From Aliihoeflea sp. 2WW (GTDB lineage: Bacteria; Pseudomonadota; Alphaproteobacteria; Rhizobiales; Rhizobiaceae), in NCBI RefSeq assembly GCF_000497755.1, contig NZ_AYOD01000044.1, positions 1-64,000 on the forward strand: a DNA stretch of 64,000 nt, in the 5' to 3' direction. A program made the position numbers and the translations under genes. Position 1 is the first letter of the stretch; the number at the start of each line of letters is the position of its first letter. Below are positions 1 through 8,207 of this stretch, piece after piece. Under the pieces are notes generated by a model. The model was not told where the DNA came from. It did not search any database and worked only from the letters and a program-made list of their open reading frames with translations.

Positions 1-1
1 C

Positions 2-39
2 CTCCCTCCCCCTTGTGGGGAGGGATACAGGGTGGGGGT
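2..39 (+). repeat. Dispersed intergenic GC-rich repeat, copy 1
   Basis: A 38-bp unit contains a perfect 9-bp inverted repeat (TCCCTCCCC at 3-11, GGGGAGGGA at 17-25) followed by a G-rich tail. The same unit occurs in inverse orientation at 24010-24047 with a single mismatch. It lies just downstream of the 3' end of the oxidoreductase gene, so it could also form a hairpin in that transcript. Related GC-rich hairpins sit at 31405-31550. The copy may extend beyond the left window edge. Confidence 0.75.
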
Positions 40-64
40 GTTCGTCGAGCGCAACAGCTCGCCA

Positions 65-1381
65 CTATCCGACAGTGGCGACCATTTCTTCCTGTTTGCG
101 GCGGAGGGCCCAGAGGCGGGTGGTGGTGTCGGGGGTGGCGTTTTCGAGGGTGAGGAGGTCGCCCTTTTTGACCGGTTTCAGCACCTTGCCGCCTTCCAGG
201 AGCCCGACGGGAACGGCTCGCGCGGCGGCGGCCTCGCCTGCCGTCATGGTCCAGGAGCGGTAGCAGGTCTCGCCGATGGCGTCGAAGGTTTCGCCGACGG
301 CAAGATCGCGCTTGGCGAGGGCGGCGACTTCGGCGACGGGCTTGGGCAGCGGCACCATGTCGGCCTTGCCGTAGAGGACAGCGCGGGCGCAGGAGAGCGG
401 GACTTCGAGGCTGGTCAGATGGTAGGGCCGGTGGAAGGCGTAGTACGGGCCCTTGCCGACATGAAGGTCGTCCATGCGCTCGATGACGCGTGGGTGCGTC
501 GCCTCGACGACGACGAAGACGCCGGGGGCGACGCCCTTGCCGATCGTGTAATCGACCACGCCCTTTTTCGACAGGACGCCGCCATCGGCGCGGGGGATCA
601 GCACCCGGGCGAGGTCGTCGCGGCCAGCGCTGGGGCCGTGCATGCCCGGCTTGTCGGGCACGAGGCCCGTCGCATTGGCGATGGCGGCCATTTCGACCAT
701 GGTCTTGGAGCCGTCGATGAACTCGACCAGCATGCGCGGGTTCATGTTCCGCCGCTCGGCTTCCTCGCGATACTGATCGGGCACGGCGTCGTGGTTGAGC
801 GGGTTGTTCTTGCCTTTGCCGGCGGAGACGACCCGCAGGCCGAGCGCGGTGGCGAATTCGATCAGTTCCATGCAAGAGGATGGCTCGTCGCCGGCGCCGA
901 CCGTGTAGACGACGCCGAGCCGGTCCGCCTCGCGCTTCAAATACGCGCCGATCGTCACGTCCGCCTCGACATTCATCATCACGAGATGCTTGCCGTGCTC
1001 CATCGCCATCAGGTCGTAATCGGCAGCGACGCCGGGCTTGCCGGTGGCGTCGATGACGACATCGATCAGCGGGTTGGTCACCATGGTTTCCACGGAGGTG
1101 ATGGCGATGCGGCCGGCCTCGATGGCCGCGGTGACCTTCGACTGCGTGTCGGCCTCGGCGGCGCGGGAATCGTCGCCATAGGCGATCTCGATCGCGGCGC
1201 GGGCGGTCCAGGGGCGGCGGGTCGAAATCGCCGCGACCTCTATGCCCGGCATCAGCATGCCCTGCGTGACCAGATCCGTGCCCATTTCGCCCGAGCCGAT
1301 GACGCCGATGCGCACCGGGCGGCCGCTTTCGGCGCGGCGGGCGAGATCGCGGGCAAGCCCCGTCAGGGCGACATTCGTCAT
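65..1381 (-). CDS. NAD(P)-dependent oxidoreductase with C-terminal SAF domain (COG4091, homoserine-dehydrogenase-like)
   Basis: The 438-residue product has an N-terminal Rossmann fold with the dinucleotide motif GSGEMG (G29, G31, G34), a central dehydrogenase-like region and a C-terminal SAF domain (about residues 345-430). This architecture defines the COG4091 'predicted homoserine dehydrogenase' group. Members are often found in carbohydrate catabolic loci, and the substrate here is unknown. I start at the ATG at 1381 because GAGGAA lies six bases before it. An in-frame ATG at 1441 would add 20 residues but lacks such a site. It is divergent from gpmI. True homoserine dehydrogenase activity is doubtful because the ACT domain is absent. 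Confidence 0.85.
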   Translation of the reverse strand: MTNVALTGLARDLARRAESGRPVRIGVIGSGEMGTDLVTQGMLMPGIEVAAISTRRPWTARAAIEIAYGDDSRAAEADTQSKVTAAIEAGRIAITSVETMVTNPLIDVVIDATGKPGVAADYDLMAMEHGKHLVMMNVEADVTIGAYLKREADRLGVVYTVGAGDEPSSCMELIEFATALGLRVVSAGKGKNNPLNHDAVPDQYREEAERRNMNPRMLVEFIDGSKTMVEMAAIANATGLVPDKPGMHGPSAGRDDLARVLIPRADGGVLSKKGVVDYTIGKGVAPGVFVVVEATHPRVIERMDDLHVGKGPYYAFHRPYHLTSLEVPLSCARAVLYGKADMVPLPKPVAEVAALAKRDLAVGETFDAIGETCYRSWTMTAGEAAAARAVPVGLLEGGKVLKPVKKGDLLTLENATPDTTTRLWALRRKQEEMVATVG

Positions 1382-1430
1382 CAAAAATTCCTCGAGGCTC
1401 AAAAGTCGCGGCAGATGACTGACCGGCTGT

Positions 1431-1449
1431 CCGCTTGTCAACCAAGCGG
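1431..1449. promoter_or_regulatory. Inverted repeat between divergent oxidoreductase and gpmI genes
   Basis: A perfect 7-bp inverted repeat (CCGCTTG, 5-base spacer, CAAGCGG) lies 50 bases upstream of the oxidoreductase start and about 107 bases upstream of gpmI. Its size and place suit a dimeric repressor operator, for example of a GntR-type regulator, but no cognate regulator gene is adjacent. A simple chance palindrome cannot be excluded. Confidence 0.35.
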
Positions 1450-1555
1450 GCGATATTCGACCCTTCGGCGCGCGGCGGCAAATGACGATTTTCCGCTTTG
1501 GCCTTGGGCGTAGCTGGCCTATCTACGGGCGATCTCAAGCAAGAGAGGGCCCAGA

Positions 1556-3064
1556 ATGAGCACACCGGTGGTTTTGACGATCCTCGACGGCTGGGGGCTC
1601 AGCGAGCGGGCGGAAGGCAATGCGGTGGCGCTGGCGGCGACGCCGAATTTCAACCGGCTGTGGGCGACCTGGCCGCATGCGACGCTGACGACCTTCGGCC
1701 CGAGCGTCGGGCTGCCGGAAGGCCAGATGGGCAATTCGGAGGTCGGGCATCTCAATATCGGCGCCGGACGGATCGTCTACCAGGACCTGCCACGCATCAA
1801 CAATGCCGCTGCAGGCTCCGAGCTCGCCGAGCGGCTGGCGGCGAGCGGGCTGATCGACGGGCTGAGGGCAAGCGGCGGCACCTGCCATCTGGCCGGCCTC
1901 GTCTCCGATGGCGGCGTGCACGCGCATATCGAGCACGCGCTGGCGCTGGCCGGTCTCATTGCCGGCGCGGGCATTCCGGTCTCCATCCACGCCTTCACCG
2001 ACGGACGCGACACGGCGCCGAATTCCGCGCCGCAGTTCCTGGCAGAGCTGGAGCGCCGGCGGCCGGAGGGCGCCTTCGTGGCGACGGTGAGCGGCCGCTA
2101 TTTCGCGATGGATCGCGACAGGCGCTGGGACCGCGTGAAGCTCGCTTATGACGCAATGGTGGACGCGGCGGGCGCGCGGGCGGCGACGGTGGGCGACGCG
2201 CTGGCTGCGGCGCAGGCGCGCGGCGAGACCGACGAGTTCATAACGCCGACGGCGATAAGCACCTATGGCGGCATGAGGGACGGTGATGGATTGGTCTTCT
2301 TCAACTTCCGCTCCGATCGGGCGCGGGAAATCCTCCTGGCGCTGGTCGATCCGGCGTTCGACGGGTTCGCGCGGGCACGGCGCATCGACTTTGCGGCGCG
2401 CGTCGGCATGGTGTCCTATGGCGGCGGGCTCGACGCCTACATGAAGGTGCTGTTCGAGCCGCAGACGCTGGCCGAGGGCTTGAGCGAAACCGTGTCCAAG
2501 GCCGGACTGCGGCAGGTGCATCTGGCCGAGACCGAGAAATATCCGCACGTCACCTATTTTCTCAATGGCGGCGAGGAAGCGCCCTTCCCCGGCGAGGACC
2601 GCGTCATGGTGCCCTCGCCCAAGGTCGCGACCTATGACCTCAAGCCGGAAATGTCGGCGCCCGAACTCACCGAACGGGTGCTGGAGGCGATCGACGGCGG
2701 CAGTTACGAATTCGTCGTGGTCAATTTCGCCAATCCCGACATGGTCGGACACACCGGCGATCTCGACGCGGCGATCCGTGCCGTCGAGACGGTGGACGCT
2801 TCGCTCGGGCGCATCGCGGCGGCGGTGGAGCGGCGCGGCGGCAGGCTGATGGTCATCGCCGACCACGGCAATTGCGAGGAAATGATCGACCGCGTGACCG
2901 GCGAGCCGCACACGGCGCACACGACGAACCCGGTGCCGGTGATCGTCGGGCCGTGGGACGGAACGGTGAGCGATGGCGTGCTGGCGGATGTCGCGCCGAC
3001 GCTGTTGCAACTGATGGGCGTCGCGCAACCGGATGCGATGACGGGGCGCTCGCTGCTGCGATAG
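1556..3064 (+). CDS. gpmI: 2,3-bisphosphoglycerate-independent phosphoglycerate mutase
   Basis: This cytosolic enzyme interconverts 3- and 2-phosphoglycerate in glycolysis and gluconeogenesis using two metal ions. The 502 residues match the usual family length of about 510. The N-terminus has the metal-binding LDGWG motif (D11), and the phosphorylated serine lies in GQMGNSEVGH (S61). Metal-ligand motifs such as ADHGNCEEM and HTAHTTNPVP appear near the C-terminus. AGAGAGG precedes the start by about seven bases. It is a single gene whose 3' end faces the sugar dehydrogenase gene across a strong hairpin. Confidence 0.97.
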   Translation: MSTPVVLTILDGWGLSERAEGNAVALAATPNFNRLWATWPHATLTTFGPSVGLPEGQMGNSEVGHLNIGAGRIVYQDLPRINNAAAGSELAERLAASGLIDGLRASGGTCHLAGLVSDGGVHAHIEHALALAGLIAGAGIPVSIHAFTDGRDTAPNSAPQFLAELERRRPEGAFVATVSGRYFAMDRDRRWDRVKLAYDAMVDAAGARAATVGDALAAAQARGETDEFITPTAISTYGGMRDGDGLVFFNFRSDRAREILLALVDPAFDGFARARRIDFAARVGMVSYGGGLDAYMKVLFEPQTLAEGLSETVSKAGLRQVHLAETEKYPHVTYFLNGGEEAPFPGEDRVMVPSPKVATYDLKPEMSAPELTERVLEAIDGGSYEFVVVNFANPDMVGHTGDLDAAIRAVETVDASLGRIAAAVERRGGRLMVIADHGNCEEMIDRVTGEPHTAHTTNPVPVIVGPWDGTVSDGVLADVAPTLLQLMGVAQPDAMTGRSLLR

Positions 3065-3080
3065 ATCCGCGGCTGGATAC

Positions 3081-3114
3081 CGCATCTGCGCCATCCGAAA
3101 ATGGCGCAGATGCG
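3081..3114. terminator. Long hairpin between convergent gpmI and sugar dehydrogenase genes
   Basis: Two perfectly complementary 14-base arms (3081-3094 and 3101-3114) flank a 6-base loop. The pairing can extend several more pairs with bulges. It lies in the 63-base gap between two stop codons facing each other. No T-run follows on either strand, so it may be a bidirectional 3'-end stabiliser rather than a canonical intrinsic terminator. Confidence 0.6.
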
Positions 3115-3127
3115 ATCAGCATTCAGA

Positions 3128-4414
3128 TCAGGGCGTGAGCTTGTGGATCATGCCCTCGTCGACGGCCGTGTAGAGGCTGCCGTCAGGACCCTGAACGACC
3201 GAGCGGAAGCGGCCCGCTTCCATCGGCAGGGTCATCTCGGTCACGTCGAGGACTTCGGTGCCCTCTTCGTTCAACTGGATGACATCGATGCGCTGGCCGA
3301 TCGGCGTGCCGCCGAAGCCGATGCCCATGATGCCGACCACCATCGCGCCGTCCCAGTCGCCCCACTGCTCGCCCGTCAGGAAAGCGGCCGAGCCGGAACC
3401 TTGCGACCAGCCATTGTTGTCCCAGATGGGCTTCATGGCGTCGGGGTAGGTTTCGAGGTCCGTCATCGGCATGAAGGACGCGCGTTCGTAGCGGTTCATG
3501 CCTTCCATCTGGTTGGGCGAATAGCCGCAATAGTCGTCCGGACACTCTTCGCGCCCGGCCATGTTCGGCCGTGGGTCCCAGCCGCCATTGCCGCCATTGA
3601 CCAGCACGGTGATCTCGTCGGAGTGCCATGGGCCGTGCTCGGCGACGATCGGCGTGTTGGTCTGGGGGTGGAAGGCGATGCCCTGCACGTTCCGATGCCC
3701 GTAGGTGTAGGTACGCGGGTCGAAGCCTTCGGGCGGGGCGTTGTCGGGCGCCGCGTTGCCGTCGGTGTCGATGCGCAGCACCTTGCTGCCCATGAGGGTC
3801 GGGCTCTGCGGAACCTCGCTGTTGTGATTGTCGCCGGTCGTCACGTAGAGAAAGCCGTCGCCGGGGCTGAAGCGGATGCGTCCGCCATTGTGGGCGCCGG
3901 GGCCGCCGAACGGATGGTCGGATTCGGCGACCTTATAGGGGATGTCGTCGACGATATCGGTTCGCTCGGAGACGTTGCTCAACGCATCGTCGACCTCGAA
4001 ACGCATGACCCTGTTGGTTCGCGGGTCCGACATGGCGGAGGTCGAATAGACGTAGATGCGGCGATTTTCCTCGAAGTCGGGATCGACGGCAACGCCGTTC
4101 ATGCCCGCCTGTCCCTCGCAAACGAGATCGTCGGCCGTCGTGGCGTAGCCTTCCGCCTCGTTCATGCCGAGCAGCTTGTTGACCTCGCCCGAGGGCAGAA
4201 GAACCGAGAGGCCGTGACACTTTTCGGTAAAGAACATCGTTCCATCCGGGAGGAACGCCATGTCCCAGGGCGCCTGCAACCCTTCCAGCACGACGGTGTG
4301 CTGAAGGCTGGTCGTGTTCGTGGCCATCGCGAGCGTCGGCACGGCAATGACGGTCGAACAGGCCAGCGCGGCTGCATAAGGCAAAGTAGTCGCGATACGA
4401 GATCTTTCCAACAT
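3128..4414 (-). CDS. Periplasmic PQQ-dependent sugar dehydrogenase (glucose/sorbosone dehydrogenase family)
   Basis: The 428-residue protein starts with a Sec signal peptide (about residues 1-31, ending VPTLAMA) followed by a six-bladed beta-propeller of the GSDH family (Pfam 07995). Family members oxidise aldoses with PQQ and pass electrons to cytochromes. Visible family signatures include GLQAPWDMAFLPDG, an NGGRIRFSPG segment and YGHRNVQGIAF. The start is supported by GGGAGGAG just upstream. A small cytochrome c gene lies 179 bases upstream on the same strand and is a plausible electron acceptor. No PQQ biosynthesis genes are in the window, and the substrate is not predictable. Confidence 0.85.
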   Translation of the reverse strand: MLERSRIATTLPYAAALACSTVIAVPTLAMATNTTSLQHTVVLEGLQAPWDMAFLPDGTMFFTEKCHGLSVLLPSGEVNKLLGMNEAEGYATTADDLVCEGQAGMNGVAVDPDFEENRRIYVYSTSAMSDPRTNRVMRFEVDDALSNVSERTDIVDDIPYKVAESDHPFGGPGAHNGGRIRFSPGDGFLYVTTGDNHNSEVPQSPTLMGSKVLRIDTDGNAAPDNAPPEGFDPRTYTYGHRNVQGIAFHPQTNTPIVAEHGPWHSDEITVLVNGGNGGWDPRPNMAGREECPDDYCGYSPNQMEGMNRYERASFMPMTDLETYPDAMKPIWDNNGWSQGSGSAAFLTGEQWGDWDGAMVVGIMGIGFGGTPIGQRIDVIQLNEEGTEVLDVTEMTLPMEAGRFRSVVQGPDGSLYTAVDEGMIHKLTP

Positions 4415-4432
4415 TCACTCCTCCCGGTGTTG

Positions 4433-4486
4433 TCGAGGCGGCAGCCTCGAACGTTGGTGCAATTCTCCTCCCGTTCCTCAACGGGA
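4433..4486 (-). other. Two small hairpins in the leader of the sugar dehydrogenase gene
   Basis: The 179-base gap between the cytochrome c and dehydrogenase genes contains two perfect stem-loops. One has 7-bp arms TCGAGGC/GCCTCGA with a four-base loop (4433-4450); the other has 7-bp arms TCCCGTT/AACGGGA (4469-4486). Neither has a clear T-run on the transcribed strand. They may mark the cytochrome transcript end or stabilise a processed downstream message. Confidence 0.35.
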
Positions 4487-4593
4487 TCACGAGGCTAACG
4501 CCGCCGTCTTGCTACATCAAGCAGTGAAACCGGCGGCCGGACACCCAATGGAGTGGCGCCCGGCATCTATTGCGGATGGCGGGTCAAGAAGTC

Positions 4594-4911
4594 CTACGGA
4601 AACGTCGTCGTGATATAGGCTGCGATGTTCTCGATATCCTCGTCCGTCAGCTTGGTCGCATGGGGGATCATCAGTGCGGAATTGGGGCCGACCTTCTCGC
4701 CTTCGCGATAGGTCTGCAGCCGCTCGACGAGAATTTCTTCGGTCTTGTCCGACAGCTTGGGGAAACTGGCCATCCCCTGGGCGCTTGGCCCGTGGCAGGC
4801 CCGGCATGTGCTCTGGTAGAGCTTTTCGCCGGCGGCCAGATCCTGCGCGAAAGCGGAGGATGGGCCCAGGATCATGATTGCTGCGACCGTTCGAAGGACC
4901 AAGTTTTTCAT
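4594..4911 (-). CDS. Small periplasmic class I cytochrome c
   Basis: The 105-residue product has a signal peptide of about 22 residues (cut after SSAFA) and one CRACH haem motif (C36, C39, H40). A distal methionine candidate lies in NSALMIPHA. The size and the 'GEKLYQSTCRACHGPSAQG' opening fit a monohaem electron carrier. It is transcribed in the same direction as, and upstream of, the PQQ-type dehydrogenase, so the two probably form an electron-transfer pair in which the dehydrogenase reduces this cytochrome. Confidence 0.9.
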   Translation of the reverse strand: MKNLVLRTVAAIMILGPSSAFAQDLAAGEKLYQSTCRACHGPSAQGMASFPKLSDKTEEILVERLQTYREGEKVGPNSALMIPHATKLTDEDIENIAAYITTTFP

Positions 4912-5133
4912 CTGACCATCCGGCTTTGATTATTTGAGGTCTCGCCAGTATCCGACGATAAATCCGGTTCGTCTACGTCTGGCATCTGGAGGCAGAAACA
5001 TCATTCGTGTTCAGTTAAATCGGTAGCCCGAAGAGTTGAGGCCCCTAGTCACTTGTGCAACTTGCCGGGACACCTTGGCGGGCGCACCATGACCGTGGCG
5101 GTGGGCGGACCCAGTCACCGGGAGGAACGGGTC

Positions 5134-6573
5134 ATGCTCGATACGAACATCGTCAACCTCGACACCGGATCGACCACGATCGGTGCCGGCGAGATCGAAG
5201 CGCTGGCAGCCAGATTGCGCGGCACCGTGATCGAACCGGGCGACGCATCCTACGACGAGGCGCGCGCGATCTGGAACGCCATGATCGACAGGCGTCCGGG
5301 ACTGATCGTGCGCTGTGCAGGCGCCTCCGACGTCGTCCAAGCGGTCCGCTTTGCGCGCGAGCACGGCCTGCTCGTCTCGGTGCGCGGCGGCGGGCACAAC
5401 ATCGCCGGCAACGCCGTTTGCCATGGCGGACTGCTGATCGACCTGTCGCAGATGCGCTCGGTTCGCGTGGACCCGTCGACCCGGCGCGCGTGGGTCGAAC
5501 CCGGTGCGCTTTTGGCCGATCTCGACAAGGAGACCCAGGCATTTGCGCTCGCAGTGCCGACCGGCATCAACTCGACGACCGGCGTTGCGGGGCTCACGCT
5601 CGGCGGCGGCTTCGGATGGCTGACGCGCAAGTTCGGCCTCACCATCGACAATCTGATCAGCGCCGACGTGGTGACGGCCAATGGCGAATTGCTGCGCACC
5701 AGCCTTTCGGAAAATCCGGACCTGTTCTGGGCGATCCGCGGCGGCGGCGGCAATTTCGGCATCGTGACGGCCTTCGAATTCCAGCTTCATCAGGTCGGCC
5801 CGCAGGTCCTTTCGGGCCTCGTCGTTCATCCGTTCGCCGATGCGCGTTCGGTCCTGAAGGCCTATCGGAAGGCGCTCGAAACCGCGCCCGACGAGCTCAC
5901 CTGCTGGGTCGTCATGCGCCAGGCGCCGCCGCTGCCCTTCCTGCCTGCCGAATGGCACGGCAAGGAGGTCATCGTCCTTGCCATGTGCTATTGCGGCAAC
6001 CTCGAGGACGGCGAAAAGGCGACGGCGCAACTGCGCTCGATCGGGACGCCGATCGCGGACGTCGTCGGCCCGACGCCGTTCGTCGCCTGGCAGCAGGCCT
6101 TCGACCCGCTCCTCACCCCCGGCGCGCGCAACTACTGGAAGAGCCACGACTTCACCGAGCTTTCGGACAAGGCGATCGACGTGCTCGTCGACGCGATCGG
6201 GCGTCTGCCCGGCCCCGAATGCGAAGTCTTTCTCGGCCATGTCGGCGGCGCTGCCGGCCGCATCCCGACCGACGCGACGGCCTTCCCGCAGCGCAGTTCG
6301 CATTACGTCATGAACGTCCACGCCCGCTGGCGCGAAATCCGCATGGACCGCCCGTGCATCGACTGGGCCCGCGACCTGTTCGACGCCGCACGGCCCTATG
6401 CGGCCGGAACGGCCTACATCAACTTCATGCCCGAGGACGAGACGGACCGGGTCGAGGCGGCCTATGGCGCGAACTACCAGCGCCTCGTCGAGACAAAGCT
6501 GAAATACGACCCGCTGAATGTGTTCCGGATGAACCAGAATATTCGGCCAAGGGCGGAAGTTCGCGCGGCGTGA
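5134..6573 (+). CDS. FAD-linked oxidase, berberine-bridge-enzyme type
   Basis: The 479-residue protein has an FAD_binding_4 (PCMH-type) domain in the first half and a C-terminal BBE domain ending YDPLNVFRMNQNI. H88 in RGGGHNIAGNAVC is the usual site of covalent FAD attachment. GGGFGWLTRKFG and GGGGNFGIVT are further flavin-binding signatures. I choose the ATG at 5134 because GGGAGG stands eight bases upstream; an in-frame start at 5053 is possible. Relatives include 6-hydroxynicotine oxidases and sugar or alcohol oxidases, and the substrate here is unknown. A diverged fragment of a second family member lies at 9406-9640. Confidence 0.9.
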   Translation: MLDTNIVNLDTGSTTIGAGEIEALAARLRGTVIEPGDASYDEARAIWNAMIDRRPGLIVRCAGASDVVQAVRFAREHGLLVSVRGGGHNIAGNAVCHGGLLIDLSQMRSVRVDPSTRRAWVEPGALLADLDKETQAFALAVPTGINSTTGVAGLTLGGGFGWLTRKFGLTIDNLISADVVTANGELLRTSLSENPDLFWAIRGGGGNFGIVTAFEFQLHQVGPQVLSGLVVHPFADARSVLKAYRKALETAPDELTCWVVMRQAPPLPFLPAEWHGKEVIVLAMCYCGNLEDGEKATAQLRSIGTPIADVVGPTPFVAWQQAFDPLLTPGARNYWKSHDFTELSDKAIDVLVDAIGRLPGPECEVFLGHVGGAAGRIPTDATAFPQRSSHYVMNVHARWREIRMDRPCIDWARDLFDAARPYAAGTAYINFMPEDETDRVEAAYGANYQRLVETKLKYDPLNVFRMNQNIRPRAEVRAA

Positions 6574-6640
6574 GGATGCGGCACAAGGGCTGCTGAGACC
6601 GTAGCGGTTTGGTATCCGCAACAAATGCACATCGCCGGGA

Positions 6641-6661
6641 GGCCTCCAGCCAGCGGAGGCC
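6641..6661 (+). terminator. Hairpin downstream of the FAD-linked oxidase
   Basis: GGCCTCC and GGAGGCC form a perfect 7-bp stem with a 7-base loop 68 bases after the oxidase stop codon. No T-run follows, so intrinsic termination is uncertain. The rest of 6574-6908 carries the tRNA-derived repeat and the pilin terminator and no recognisable gene. Confidence 0.35.
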
Positions 6662-6764
6662 GCTCGGCAGGCCCGGATTCGCCTGCCTCAGCGCTGTGAA
6701 CGCGCACAGCGAGGTGTCCCAACGACAACCCGGCGGGGCAGATCAAGCAATTTCACGGATTTGG

Positions 6765-6788
6765 ATGGTGCTGCGAGAGAGGATTGAA
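6765..6788 (-). repeat. Distal attachment site: copy of the tRNA-Thr 3' end
   Basis: These 24 bases are identical to 17497-17520, which are the last 23 bases of the intact tRNA-Thr gene (including encoded CCA) plus one flanking base. Identity stops sharply on both sides. A tRNA 3'-end duplicate at the far side of an integrase-containing segment is the classical footprint of tyrosine-integrase insertion. It is not a functional tRNA because the rest of the cloverleaf is missing. Confidence 0.85.
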
Positions 6789-6824
6789 ATCGAGTGGATT
6801 GGGCGCTCGTAATTTACAGATCCC

Positions 6825-6856
6825 CAAAGAAAAGGGGGACCGCTGATCAGGCGGTC
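6825..6856 (-). terminator. Intrinsic terminator of the Flp pilin gene
   Basis: On the minus strand a 6-bp stem GACCGC/GCGGTC with a CTGATCA loop is followed by C-rich then T-rich sequence (TTTTCTTT). It lies 53 bases beyond the pilin stop codon and is oriented to end that transcript. Confidence 0.6.
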
Positions 6857-6908
6857 GCCCATCATCTCCCCGGCCCATTTCTGTCACAAAGCGGGAGGGA
6901 GAATTTCG

Positions 6909-7088
6909 TTAATCGGCGGCAGTTCCACCTACTGCTGTGGCAACGCTGTTGAACGTTCCCTTGAGGCCGTCACCGACTGCACCTGCCGCACCGATGATCA
7001 TAACACCAATCAGCGCGGCAATCAGGCCGTATTCGATTGCGGTCGCGCCAGACTCATCATTCTTGAAGCGCTTCAGAAGGTTCTTCAT
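6909..7088 (-). CDS. Flp-family type IVb pilin
   Basis: The 59-residue product opens with a short basic leader ending in ...NDESGATAIEYGLIAALI, the typical Flp/Fap prepilin cleavage and hydrophobic helix: cleavage is expected after the glycine, leaving the conserved E-Y pair near the N-terminus of the mature pilin. AAGGAG lies about nine bases before the ATG, and a terminator follows. Flp pilins form Tad pili used in surface attachment. No tad/cpa assembly genes are in the window, so the subunit would need an apparatus encoded elsewhere. It was missed by a length cut-off of 60 residues. Confidence 0.92.
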   Translation of the reverse strand: MKNLLKRFKNDESGATAIEYGLIAALIGVMIIGAAGAVGDGLKGTFNSVATAVGGTAAD

Positions 7089-7277
7089 GTGCTCTGGGCT
7101 CCTTGCCCCCGGTTTCGTGGGGCTCTTGGTCGCCCCTGTGTTGACATGACCGAACCTATAGAAGCCTTGTTGCGAACTGCTTAATCACCAAGGTTAATCA
7201 ATGTCTACTGCGCAAGTGGTTTCAGAAACGTAAAGGGGTTGCGCATAATTTAATTTGGTCAAGTCGAGCGCCTCTCT

Positions 7278-7394
7278 TCACGCAAAGACGATACCGACAG
7301 TTCCGACGTTCGCCACCAAGGCGAACGCGGCGAAGATCAGGCGCGCCCACAACGGCGATTCAGGCGTCCATTCGTCTCGATCGTATCCGCTCAT
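7278..7394 (-). CDS. Small single-pass membrane protein
   Basis: A 38-residue product has a charged N-terminus (SGYDRDEWTPESP) followed by one hydrophobic helix (LIFAAFALVANVGTVGIVF). GGAGG stands eight bases before the ATG. The start codon overlaps the stop of a longer upstream frame (7391-7720) in an ATGA junction, which suggests translational coupling if that frame is real. I do not recognise a family; its function is unknown. Confidence 0.5.
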   Translation of the reverse strand: MSGYDRDEWTPESPLWARLIFAAFALVANVGTVGIVFA

Positions 7395-7720
7395 TCCATC
7401 TGCCTCCGTATTCGCGCCGGCAGCGGGGTTCCCTCGCTGAAAGCATTGGAAATCGAGTTTGCCGCCAAGAGGCATGTTGAGCAAATCGTTAGGCATCGGT
7501 GACCGCAGAGGAACCGTGCAATGGTGTCCCGATCGGGTTGCTCGGCCACTACCTGCAAATTGAGCCCTACGCGCCACGCGGTATCCGGCATCAGGATCAC
7601 ACGCCTTCCAGCCCTGCCGCGCTCAATCATCCTTTCCGCCAGTTCGGCGATGCTAAGTGGCGTTGGGGCGGCTGGTTTCCTCATGAGAACAAAATGGGAA
7701 CGAATCCCTTGAGCGGTCAA
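7391..7720 (-). CDS. Hypothetical protein, possibly coupled to the downstream small membrane protein
   Basis: A 109-codon frame starts with TTG, or with an ATG 12 codons later that gives about 97 residues. The N-terminal half is basic and helix-prone (SIAELAERMIERGRAGRRV) and the centre contains a cysteine-rich patch (FLCGHRCLTICSTCLL). No clear ribosome binding site precedes either start. Its stop overlaps the start of the next small gene. No family is recognised; it may be spurious. Confidence 0.3.
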   Translation of the reverse strand: MTAQGIRSHFVLMRKPAAPTPLSIAELAERMIERGRAGRRVILMPDTAWRVGLNLQVVAEQPDRDTIARFLCGHRCLTICSTCLLAANSISNAFSEGTPLPARIRRQME

Positions 7721-7766
7721 TCGGACTAGTGCATGGTTAGGCGGTCACGTTAAGGGAGCCGACGCC

Positions 7767-7970
7767 ATGGGATGCCTGCGGGAAGCCGAAGAGTTCGACA
7801 GGGAGGTTGCCGCGACCATCGCGCACTATGGCGGCGATGCGCGTGCGGCTGTGAAGGCAGTCTTGATCGCCAATGCCTACCTACAGGACGAACTTACTGA
7901 AGCGGTCTCGGCAATCAGCAACGGGTATGCGCGGGGCAGATACTCAGGCGTTCGGAGACCCCGCAGCTAG
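7767..7970 (+). CDS. Small hypothetical protein
   Basis: The 67-residue product (MGCLREAEEFDREVAATIAH...) is predicted helical and soluble with a basic C-terminal tail. AAGGGAG lies eight bases before the ATG, which supports translation. No domain is recognised. It stands alone within the island, upstream of the AT-rich stretch. Confidence 0.55.
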   Translation: MGCLREAEEFDREVAATIAHYGGDARAAVKAVLIANAYLQDELTEAVSAISNGYARGRYSGVRRPRS

Positions 7971-7973
7971 GAA

Positions 7974-8207
7974 CTAGCGAAGGCGGGAACGCCGCTTTTC
8001 CAACGTGGGCGCGTCCTCCGTATCAGAATCAAAATCAAAATTGAGCCAAGGAACAACTGCAATGAGAATTGTTAGTGCAGAAATCAATAATACGACTATT
8101 GCATAAAGTATATATACTAAAGAAAGCCTATGCTTAGATAGAGCTTCATAGATGGAGAGGTATATTAAGCAAAAGTGAATTACTGGAAATATTGTAAATA
8201 TAAATCA
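7974..8207 (-). other. Open membrane-protein-like frame without a start codon
   Basis: On the minus strand a stop-free frame of about 78 codons ends at the TAG at 7974. It encodes hydrophobic stretches (LVYILYAIVVLLISALTI) and then an acidic and basic tail (FDFDSDTEDAPTLEKRRS). No ATG or GTG and no ribosome binding site occur in the frame before the main hydrophobic segment. It could be the 3' remnant of an AT-rich acquired membrane protein gene, or a chance open frame in low-GC DNA. Confidence 0.2.

Noticed and set aside
32-1513. A 493-codon plus-strand open frame
   Set aside because: It is antisense to the SAF-domain oxidoreductase, which has a dinucleotide-binding motif and a good start.
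4594-6573. A PQQ or sugar oxidation gene cluster including the FAD-linked oxidase
   Set aside because: The oxidase is on the opposite strand with its own start region, and no functional link to the dehydrogenase-cytochrome pair is visible beyond proximity.
6765-6788. A possible second tRNA-Thr gene
   Set aside because: Only the 3' quarter of the tRNA is present; no anticodon arm or D-arm follows, so it is an attachment-site duplicate.
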